From Leptasterias polaris (Eukaryota; Echinodermata; Asteroidea; Forcipulatida; Asteriidae): a stretch of DNA of 64,000 nucleotides. Positions 55,991 through 64,000 of this stretch are shown here, in pieces (position 1 is the first letter of the stretch; the number at the start of each line of letters is the position of its first letter). Below the pieces are notes generated by a model. The model saw only the letters and a list, made by a program, of their open reading frames with translations. It was not told the origin of the DNA and ran no database searches. The translations under genes and the position numbers were made by a program. The stretch lies in the NCBI GenBank assembly GCA_037783415.1, contig JAZGTN010000089.1:1240001-1304000 (forward strand), given 5' to 3'.

Positions 55991-57120
55991 GATTATTGTG
56001 AATTTGATCCCAAGTGTTCCCACCCACCCCCCCTAAAAAAAAAAAGGTGTTGAATGACATAATGGTAAACGCTTAGAAGGTTTTGGCTTTGCCAGAGCAA
56101 GCCTTATTTGTGGCTGCATTTAATTTCAATATTAGTTTTACTTATAATCTGGATGAGACTGGAAGTAAAATTTTGTTGACAATAAATTATATTAAGGCTA
56201 TAGCCTACATGTACATGTATCTATCTGATCCTTCCTGTTTCATTTCTCCAAAATGAAAGTCGAAACTCTGCTGTATACAAAGTAATTACCTGTCTTACAT
56301 TTTGTGGTCAGAGTTCCTCTGTCAAGACTATGTGAGTTTAATAAAGTAGGTTGATGTATCAGAAGTCATCTCAAGAGTTCAGGACACTGACATAAATATG
56401 GCTTACTTTCACAAATCAGCTGCTTACTGGGGATTAACCCTGCATGGGCCAGGCCTGACAGACTGTAACCTACTCAAAAAACATTTTGACAGTGTACAAT
56501 TTGGATGTGACAACTGATTATGCAACTTGAAGTTACAGCCCCACATTCGACCATGAAGCAAGCTTGCTCTATGGTTGGAACCATACCTCAATAGTGGTCA
56601 AACTAATTATTGCTAAACCCTTGGATATTGTAACAGCAAACAATGGAGGCTGCTGCTTGTCCTTCAGCTTTATTTTTATCTTTCATATCAAAAAATTTGT
56701 CACAGATCTTCCCTTTATCTTGTCTGGGCTGCCCAGTTATCTTGGGTTTATTTGCGTTTTTGGTCAGTTTGATAATCAATATACATGTAACATCCAGAAT
56801 GATAGATTTGTGGATAAGTCCTTAAACTGTTTCGCAGAATTTTTAAGCATAAGGGTTCTCTTCTTGCAAATAATACTCTCGCGAGATTGCTGCTCCTGCA
56901 CATCTTCTGCTCTTGCGACTACGGCCAATGGGGCAGTAGTCAGGAGCCGTCAATATCGTGAGAGCAGCACTTGCATGAGAGACAATACCGCAACAAACAT
57001 TTAATGACTTGTCCATCACAAGTCTACCATCACAAGTCTACCAGAATGGTAGTAAAACTATGACGCACATCTATCCCGGACCAAAGTCCACCGAGCAGCT
57101 CAAACTGACAGTAGTGCTTT
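55991..57120. other. non-coding, no recognisable feature
   Basis: The 146-codon plus-strand frame at 56564-57004 is one of the longest here but has no motif and no splice context, and its middle overlaps another frame. Nothing supported. Confidence 0.3.
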
Positions 57121-57220
57121 AACAATTTTCTGCCAAGCAAAAACAAGCAGGAAATCAGTTGTAAACGGTACATAACATTGGCATTTTGGCAGGTAACATT
57201 TTTCTGGAAGGCACAATTGT
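57121..57220 (+). mobile_element. F3 MITE, core fragment
   Basis: TTTTCTGCCAAGCAAAAACA, GCAGGAAATCAGTTGTAAAC and ATTTTGGCAGGTAACATTTT match F3 cores. Ends are missing. Confidence 0.5.
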
Positions 57221-58459
57221 TGAGTACATTTGCATTATTGTTTGAAAATTAAACGTTGGGATGTCAAATTAATGACACCCAACTGAAAGGAAATGAACAC
57301 TAAGAAATAAGATTATTCGTAATATAATACAATTGGACATGACAGGTTGGTTAGTAACTTTACTTTCCAGGCCATAGTTTCACCATGGAGGAAGGCAAGG
57401 TCTGTCCACTGTTTCACTTTTCATTAGAAGAAATCTCTTGCTTACCTATACTATAGTGGACTTCTTCAGTTAACATGTAATATGATAAAAGGTCCATCAT
57501 GGAGCTAGCTACCAGCCCTAAAGACTCAAGGGTACTTGTGATGACAGATTCATGACACACAACCTTTGGTTTATGTCAAAGTTATTGACGAGTTGAATCA
57601 TAGCTTTTCAAGACCAATAATGCACAACTAGCTTGTTTCATTAATGTCACCGAGTCAGGTCAAAGATCAATGGTTTGGGGTAAAAGGGATCGCCTTCCCC
57701 CTATCCATCCCCCCCCCCCAAAGGGGAGATTTTAACCACCAAAACAAGCAAAGAAGATAACACCAACACCGCCAACAAAGGATCCCAAAAGGGGTCTCAG
57801 AAAATAAACCGGTGATAAAGTCACAAATCATGGCACATCCCCCACCCATGTTACCCCCTTCCGGGTCCGATTCCCCTTCCTCCATTTTGCAACGTTTCTT
57901 TCAAAAAATATCAGTAACATGTTTCAGTCAAAGAAAACAACAAAATCCTCCATTGTGAGACTTTCTTAACCCCAATTACCCCAGCCCAAAACTGAGGCAA
58001 CAGATGGTATATTTTAGCATTTCGGTAAGCACGTACATGTACAGTAGCATCAAGAACCTCTATGATCAATCAATCTTATTCCCAGAGCTTGCGTCAAGTC
58101 TTTAACATCTTAGATCCCCAACTGACAACTCTTACAGACTCATGGGGATAAATCTTAAGAAGCTCCAAGACATTTCTCAATTAGACCATAGCAGTGTAAG
58201 GGGCACTAGTCTGAATTAACCCCCAGCCACACATACACTGGGGAAGGCAGTGAACACTATTTATAGCTTAGCTGGATTTTAAGGGGGGATGCTCAGTTAT
58301 TAGCGTAGATCCATGTTTGCAAACTTGAAGGTTGACTGGGCACTAAATTTCTTCATTACCTGTTACCTTCTGTAAAAATTGATAAACAGGCAAATGCAAA
58401 CACTAACAAACAAATATCCAAGTGGTTTCAGTTAATATACATACTGTATATGCCTTTTA
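57221..58459. other. non-coding; C11 run near 57709
   Basis: Nothing else supported. Confidence 0.35.
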
Positions 58460-58656
58460 CAGGGTTCAACAATAACTTTTCAGTAACTAAAAAACGGGAC
58501 CATTTTTTTCATTTTACTAGTCAGTTGCATTTTCACTGGTCTATATTTCATATCAATAGGGACACTTTTCAACACTCAACTGGCCAGCCGACTACTAGGA
58601 GAGAATTTAGACTGAATCTCAGGTGTTTAACTGACATATGGCCAGTGAACCACAAG
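58460..58656 (+). mobile_element. R1 repeat family, copy 4
   Basis: Begins CAGGGTTCAACAATAACTTT, with TTTTCAACACTCAACTGGCC, GAGAGAATTTAGACTGAATC, TCAGGTGTTTAACTG and GGCCAGTGAACCAC. A second fragment (CCAGACCGCTTGGAGAGAAT) lies at 58771-58795. Confidence 0.7.
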
Positions 58657-59645
58657 GGGATTACCTTGTGACTAGCCAAAGGACAATTATAAAAAATATA
58701 AGCTTATTGTTTCCAATTTTTTTAATTTGCAGAACATGAATTAGCTCAGGGAGGCAATAAAACATTCCACCAGACCGCTTGGAGAGAATGTGTACTCATC
58801 ACCCCTGCTATTGCCGTCTTGATTGGCAACGCTTGTTTTGTCAACGTAGCCACCGTCGATATCGCAACATGAATTACTGGAGAAGAGACATCTGTTTCAT
58901 ACAAACATCAGATTTGTAGACTTGCCCAGTCCCTCCGAGTTAGTCGATGTTGCGTCGATGTAACTAAAATACAAAAACTAGCATTGCTAATCAAAACTAC
59001 TGCTAAGAGAGAATGCTACTTTAATTTCCATGACAAATAGTAAGGTTTAGAATCCTGACATCTGTTGCTTTATATATCAAGATTTATGCAAATTCACAAC
59101 GAGCTAGCTTAGTGAGAAAACTCACTTCCTGAACATATGTTTTCATCAGAGCGGACTTTCAATTACTTTAAACCACACAACCAATCAATACAATTAGAAC
59201 AGACTATAGAAGTACATGTACACATCCGATCAAAATGTATACGGGATATAAAGTCAATACACTGCACTACATCTCCATCCAATGGTTGTTGGGAAAAGTA
59301 AACATAAACAATTTCTCTCACTTTTTATCACCCAAGATGAAAGCATTACATAAGTCAAATGGCAACTTTAACAGCAAAGTGCAAAAATTACAAAGTTTTT
59401 AGTACATAATGTTTTTATGCACTGCTGTATGCTAACTTGCATTGCCATAAGTCTGCAGCTGTTGGCTTGTTGTACAATGTAATGGTTCTGTTTTGGAAAA
59501 AGCTTTAAAATTACTTTTGTGTCTGACTTGTTAAGTGCTAAATAACCAAGAATTATTACATAGTATTAGTAATTTAGAATTCATTGACATCACTTTGAAA
59601 CCAAAGACCACTGAACCATTGGCAAGAAAACAGGAGGCGTTGTCC
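58657..59645. other. non-coding, no recognisable feature
   Basis: Nothing supported apart from the R1 fragment at 58771-58795. Confidence 0.35.
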
Positions 59646-59775
59646 AGGGGCAGTGACCAGTCAATGCGTGTAGTGATAGGGGGGCGTGTAGTGACAAGGA
59701 AGGGGGCATAGTGACCAGAAAGGGGCATATTGACCAGGAGGCAGTATTCCCAGGGGGCGTCGTGAGTGGGGGTGT
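59646..59775. repeat. degenerate GGGGGC(G/A)TAGTGACCA tandem
   Basis: Five or six imperfect units of about 17-22 bp (GGCGTGTAGTGACAAGGA, GGGGGCATAGTGACCAGAA, GGGGCATATTGACCAGGA). Frames at 59531-59821 translate the opposite strand as Pro/Thr/His-rich repeats and are artefacts. Confidence 0.75.
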
Positions 59776-60135
59776 AGGTAGGGGTGTGTGACAACCCCTC
59801 AAAAATTGTTCTCAATGGCATTTTGAGTCTACCTCAGCAAATAAAGCACTAAATAAAGAACAACTGCATCTACTGACTGCAAACTCTATCATTTTGCTCG
59901 CGGAAACTCATTGTTTTTCCTTTAAGAAGCACAGTAAATTGAAAAAAAAAATGCTGCCTTATTTTTTTAGTTAACTAATTGGAGCTAAAGAAAGTACCAA
60001 ACAACAAGACAAGAAGCAGATAACGACATACAGTGTGGGATTTCGACTGCATACTGAGCCGTGCGTTGGTTTATCTTCCTACACAAAAATTCTACAACAT
60101 TGGAATGTAGTCAGAGAGTTGCCAAACTGGCTTCC

Positions 60136-60178
60136 CCTACCACCCCCACCCCCACCCCTACCCCTACCCCTACCCCTG
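60136..60178. repeat. (CCCCTA/CCCCCA)n microsatellite
   Basis: Seven hexanucleotide units shifting from CCCCCA to CCCCTA. It resembles but does not match the TTAGGG telomere repeat. Two frames through it give Pro/Leu and Thr/Pro runs. Confidence 0.9.
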
Positions 60179-60335
60179 AGGAAATGCCAGTCTGCAAAAG
60201 GATTCCAGGAGGAGCTACTCTACTCCCCCTGCACATGATCCAAGTATATCAAAACAAAGTGTAAAAATCAAAGCATGATTTGGATCAAGTAATCAGGAGA
60301 AAGCAAAGAATACGAATTGAGAAAAAGAAACTCAC

Positions 60336-60490
60336 CTGTTGAAAAACAACTTCCAGCTCAAAAAATGTCTTTGCAGTCAAATATCCTCAGTAAATACTCA
60401 ACACAGTCATAGACCATGAAAGGTTGTCACCTCACCAGGCAAAATATCCACTATAATCAACCAAAATTCCAACCTTTATTAGCCATCAAG
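60336..60490 (-). other. candidate non-coding first exon (5' UTR) on the minus strand
   Basis: The minus-strand sequence ends GTTTTTCAACAG|GTGAGT, a strong donor match. An in-frame TGA lies 23 nt before it in the phase used by exons A-C, so it would be non-coding in that phase. It is not part of any repeat seen in the window. The upstream limit is unknown. Confidence 0.3.
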
Positions 60491-61821
60491 TCTGCAAGAG
60501 TGAAGTGATCCTTGCCTTAGAAACTGTGTAGCAACAGTCTTTTGATTGTGCATGTTACATGCACAGTTCATCTTGGTGCATTATACACTATTAAATCGGC
60601 ATTGTCCATTATCTACTGAGGGGGGAAACTTGTTACAGAGGGTCAGTAGAAGTGGGCAGATAAACAGGTTTTGTTACAGATGATCTGGGCTGGGTATTCA
60701 GACAACAATGCCCCGCATTGTCCAGAGGATCTGGGAGTTTTCAGGTATTATATAATGAGGGGCATGTTGTGATGATCTGAACAAGTGGATAAATCTAGGT
60801 TGAATTACAAAAGGGTGTTGGGACTAGTGTACACTGAAATCAATGGTAAAGCATTCACAGTACTTGGGCTTATGGAAAGGGGAGGACATTTTCATGAGGG
60901 GTTTGTAAGATGGATGTTGGATGCGGGAGAAGATGGCGCCAAGTCGATTGAAGGAGGGATCATCAAGATGCGCAAGATGGACTGAGGATTCTATAAACAA
61001 CTGTCTTGTAAGGAAGGACGAAAAGGGCAACAGTGGCAAAGAGTGGGAATTATAATGGCAGGCATTGAGAATATTATGAATAACAATGAATGGTTTAAAT
61101 GAACAAAAGATTATCTGAGCATAATAAATGCACCAGAAATATACAGTAAGAAATCCTTAGGTGTGAAATATGGGAAATTGGAGGGGGGGGGGGGTCTAAT
61201 GCAGCACCCTCCCCCTCCCACCCCCAATCGGGCACACCAAACAGCAGAGCCTCTGCTCTGAAGACTAGATCTTATCAAGCCATTCTCCTAATTTATTTGA
61301 TGCCGTTCATGGGAAAAGATGAATGAAAAATTCACTTTGAATTATCCACTTGAGCACCTCTGCATAAACATTTGTGACACCTCACACAAATATCAGTCAG
61401 TTCTCAGAAATAGTGAAAAGCCATTAAAAGTGAAGACAACCAAAACATCTGTCATGATATAAATGTGATATGATGTCATTATGATGAGACAATATAGACC
61501 TAAAGTACCTGCTATTTGAAAGCACTTATTCTCCACTTTTTGATGAGCAAATAAACCCAGTTTTGAGTTTCGGAAGGTTGTGCCTGGTTTCGGCAAGAAG
61601 CATCACATCTAACTAAGCCTGAATTATTTTACCACTCTACGAATATGAAACAAGTATTGACCGTGGACCAACTCCCAATCATGGTCTTTGTCAAATCTGA
61701 TCTATACATCCTCCCAAGACAATCTGACCTGACAACACAGCCTCTAGCAATCAGAACAACAGACGCCATCATCATAAGAAATCTATTTAGTCTCAAAATA
61801 TAAATACCCTCAGAGATCTTC
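60491..61821. other. non-coding with G12 run at about 61183-61194
   Basis: Nothing else supported. The minus-strand frame 61393-61596 begins at TTG and its GCAG|GTACTT donor is weak. Confidence 0.35.
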
Positions 61822-61825
61822 TTAA

Positions 61826-62247
61826 AGGAATAATATCATTGGTTTTATCAGGCATGATATTTGGTCCTTGGAAAAAAGTAGGAACACTTTATCGAGTTCA
61901 AGGTCTGACCTACATGTATGCATTGTGTGAACTTCAATACACTTTTCAGGCAATTTAATAATGTTTTTTCTAATTTTTCGAGGCGTAAAAAACCCAACGG
62001 AAATCAGAAGGAGGTAATTTCTCACTAAAATATTTGAATCTGAGAAAGGTTCCAGGCATAAGTCTTTCTCAGGCATTTGAAAGCACACAATTCTATTCAA
62101 CAAGTTTTTGTTTTTTTCTTTCATTATTTTCTTTGATGACCAATTGAGCCCCAATTTTCACAGGTTTGTTTGCTAATTTATGCATATATTGCGATACACC
62201 AAGTGAGGATACTGGTCTTTGGCAACTACCAAAAGTATACACTGCCT
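61826..62247. mobile_element. TTAA-flanked MITE, long variant (422 bp)
   Basis: TTAA at 61822-61825 and 62248-62251. Left end AGGAATAATATCATTGGTTT, right end ACCAAAAGTATACACTGCCT. The right third is the reverse complement of T2 (AATTGAGCCCCAATTTTCAC, AGGTTTGTTTGCTAATTTAT), while the left part matches 32618-32790. It is a chimaera of two related families or a longer parent form. Confidence 0.7.
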
Positions 62248-62251
62248 TTAA

Positions 62252-62726
62252 GAAAAAAATCTAATAAATTTCTTTTAAATTTCTTTTAAATAATCAAGCC
62301 TATTAAATCCTATGGTGACATCAAATAAGAGGCCAGAAAAGATGTGTCAATTATCCAAAAGGATATTTGATTTTGTCAATGAGCAATCTCGATGAGGTTG
62401 AAACTGGTCATCCCCTATGGTCTCAGTAAACACTTTATTGTCTTAGATCTAATTCTCTTTCCATGATCTAATTACCAGCAGACTGCCTCTGTTTACCTGA
62501 GGCTAACAGCACAAAGGATGACTCAAAAAGGTGGATACTTTATTAAAGGTGCAGACCAAAAATGTGTTTACTTAAAGGGGAAGTCCAGTATTGCTAAAAA
62601 CCTGAACTATTTTTTATGGGTTTTCCTGCAAAAAAGAGGATTTTTAATACAGTTTTGATTAAAGAGTGAAAATATACGTGACCATTTCTTCTTGACTGTC
62701 TAGACTAGGGACACCGCCAACATAGC
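62252..62726. other. non-coding, no recognisable feature
   Basis: Nothing supported. Confidence 0.35.
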
Positions 62727-62797
62727 GCCAGATAGCTCAGTTGGTAGAGCACCGGCATGTTAAACTGTAGGTGGTTGGTTCTAATCCTACTCTAGTC
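62727..62797 (+). tRNA. tRNA-like pseudogene (SINE head)
   Basis: A box TAGCTCAGTTGG is perfect and the B box GGTTCTAATCC has one mismatch. The anticodon stem ACCGG/ACTGT pairs poorly. Probably non-functional. Confidence 0.35.
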
Positions 62798-62823
62798 AAT
62801 TTTTTATGTTCAATCCAAATCCG
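62727..62823 (+). mobile_element. tRNA-head SINE, second copy
   Basis: GCCAGATAGCTCAGTTGGTA, a CATGTTAAAC anticodon arm, B box GGTTCTAATCC and CTCTAGTC, then AATTTTTTATGTTCAATCCA, the same post-tRNA block as at 2807-2880. Both copies also share GCCAACATAG just upstream. The anticodon stem is more damaged than in the first copy. Confidence 0.65.
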
Positions 62824-62869
62824 TTTTCAATTTTTATTTTAGGACTTATACCATTTATTATCAACTCCA

Positions 62870-63042
62870 TAGAGCCATTTAACACAATCCGCTTAGCACA
62901 TACAATTTGGCCAAGTACAAATTGGGTACCAGTCAAAATCCTGAATAATGTACAATGCTAGTGACTTCATCCCTTCTAATGTTGACCCAATACTAAGCAA
63001 ATAAGTTTACTTCATATCAGCTTTATGAAATGTTGCCTTACT
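62870..63042. mobile_element. F3 MITE, diverged
   Basis: CATAGAGCCATTTAACACAA and CCGCTTAGCACATACAATT at the left, GGGTACCAGTCAAAATCCTG in the core, CAGCTTTATGAAATG at the right. Confidence 0.5.
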
Positions 63043-63100
63043 GGGTTGGTTTTTTTCATGAATGCAACTATTACCTTGCTGAGTTTCATATATTACTATT

Positions 63101-63142
63101 TTGATGTAACTGAATGGATGGAAGATGCAACCGAATGGATTG
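63101..63142. repeat. 21-bp tandem duplication
   Basis: ACTGAATGGATGGAAGATGC and ACCGAATGGATTGAAGATG are adjacent near-copies. Confidence 0.7.
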
Positions 63143-63226
63143 AAGATGACTTTAACGCATCTCCAAGACTTTGACCAATCTAACCAGGGATCTTGCTTCA
63201 GAGAGGCGAAGAATCCCAGAGTAAAC

Positions 63227-63323
63227 ACAGAGAAAAATCTATATACTCTCAGGAGACAAGACAGTTGGCCTGGTCTTGAAATTTAGATTCAATGAATGCC
63301 AATGATGTGGATCTTCGGCATGA
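63227..63323 (+). repeat. 97-bp repeat, copy 2
   Basis: Two substitutions from 37491-37587 (C to T and G to A, both near the right end). Boundaries are abrupt on both sides. Confidence 0.9.
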
Positions 63324-63466
63324 GTGCATCTCATTCTCTGAATACCTCTCCGTCTAACTCATCAGTGGAAAAAGAGAAAAGGAGACAGCAGTTGTTATCT
63401 CTTGCTGCCGTCTTGGCCGAAGGGAAAGATGGTGGAGGATTTATTGGCCTCGCATCTGGAGCTTGA
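63320..63466 (+). CDS. weak candidate: 48-codon open frame, unidentified
   Basis: ATG at 63320 lies in the last bases of the 97-bp repeat. The peptide is Ser-rich at first (MSASHSLNTSPSNSS), then basic and helical (EKEKRRQQLLSLAAVLAEGK), then GGGFIGLASGA and a TGA. The Ser-rich to amphipathic pattern looks less random than the other short frames, but a second open frame overlaps it (MVEDLLASHLELEITNEA) and there is no splice or promoter evidence. Not recognised. Confidence 0.15.
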   Translation: MSASHSLNTSPSNSSVEKEKRRQQLLSLAAVLAEGKDGGGFIGLASGA

Positions 63467-64000
63467 AATTACCAATGAGGCTAGAGCGATTGTAGTTGAT
63501 GGTGTCTAGGGGTACCGTGGGAGGGTAACAGATGGAATAGGAGGTGGAGAGAGTGGGTGTCTTTAAATTATCTGCAAGGGTTAAGATAATTGGCAATAGG
63601 GAGTGAGAGAAGATAGAGACAGACAAGTGGGACTCAAAGTTATCAAGGTCAAAGATTGTTGAGGTTTATGTTTTGGGATATAGCAGGAAACTGATGTGAA
63701 AGAGAAGGTCTTGAAATAATAAGAGTGCAAGAATGGCTTGAGAAGATTGAGGGTTAAAGAAGACAACAAGTTGGAAAAGAGGGGAGCAAGGGGTAACTAA
63801 ATTGATAGGGATGGGGTTTTAAGAATGTCATTAAGTCTTGAGGTAATACTGAAAATGTATTGAAACTATAAACTTAAAGAAAGGAAACTTTCACAAGGTT
63901 GGGGGGATTGGAAAGTGCAGGAGTTACAAGATTGTCAAGTTACAATAGTTGCCAATTTGAGGTCAGTGGGGACAACTTTAATATCTAAGATTTTACATGA
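63467..64000. other. non-coding, purine-rich
   Basis: The plus strand is strongly A/G-biased to the window end. Opposite frames at 63441-63769 translate as Ser/Leu/Thr-rich and are unsupported. Confidence 0.4.

Noticed and set aside
55784..56023. Minus-strand frame ending at AAAAG|GTGAGT, another possible exon
   Set aside because: The segment is a dispersed repeat (also at 34675-34855) and the phase is 0, not the shared phase 1.
56564..57004. 146-codon plus-strand frame
   Set aside because: No motif, splice or promoter support; the length is within what chance gives in 64 kb.
60136..60178. Interstitial telomere repeat
   Set aside because: Units are CCCCTA/CCCCCA, not CCCTAA.
61393..61596. 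Minus-strand frame ending GCAG|GTACTT in phase 1
   Set aside because: The start is TTG; the nearby ATG is out of frame, and the donor is weak.

Overview
This window is animal nuclear DNA. It is AT-rich, has no bacterial gene arrangement, and is crowded with short non-autonomous DNA transposons (MITEs), tRNA-derived SINEs, microsatellites and one LINE scrap. Open frames are short, and the only believable coding pieces end in splice donors. The mix of fold-back families (ends resembling GGGCCCAATTTCATAGAGC, TTAAAGG..GTATACC, CAGGG) and tRNA-head SINEs suggests a marine invertebrate deuterostome, most likely an echinoderm. That is an inference from general familiarity, not from a database match.

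Gene content. No complete gene is present. Three short exons lie on the minus strand at 31583-31730, 19536-19608 and 5856-5991. Each begins with the first ATG after an in-frame stop, and each ends in the same phase (one base, G, of a split GGN codon) at a donor-like sequence: GTAGGT, GTATGT and GTGAGT. The simplest reading is that they are alternative first coding exons of one large minus-strand gene whose shared body lies beyond position 1. Two non-coding donor-bearing segments farther upstream (ending at 52756 and 60336) could be 5' UTR exons of the same gene. I cannot name the gene. If this is right, most of the window is its 5' introns.

Layout. 1-5.3 kb: repeat family R1, a tRNA-head SINE and a Harbinger end. 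5.3-7 kb: F4 MITE, exon A and its leader. 7-19 kb: two 355-357 bp Harbinger MITEs with TWA target duplications, TTAA-flanked MITEs, a nested MITE and a hAT-like fold-back. 19.5 kb: exon C. 21-27 kb: a TA-flanked MITE abutting a TTAA MITE, more copies, and a tRNA-Ser/Leu-type SINE. 28.1-29.3 kb: a 1,148 bp hAT-type element with GC-rich cargo and CRE repeats. 30-36 kb: 22-bp tandem, exon B, F3 MITE and a 25-unit 16-bp minisatellite. 37-42 kb: a 97-bp repeat matching 63.2 kb at about 98%, two tRNA-Glu-type SINEs and a LINE reverse-transcriptase C-terminal fragment. 43-52 kb: tandem repeats, F3 copies and a 42-bp-arm fold-back holding an (AATC)n array. 52.7-64 kb: candidate UTR exons, R1 copies, a palindromic TTAA-family MITE, SINEs and the second 97-bp copy.

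The genes do not form an operon or pathway here. The value of the window lies in the alternative-promoter architecture and in how mobile elements carrying promoters, splice donors and terminators are embedded in it.
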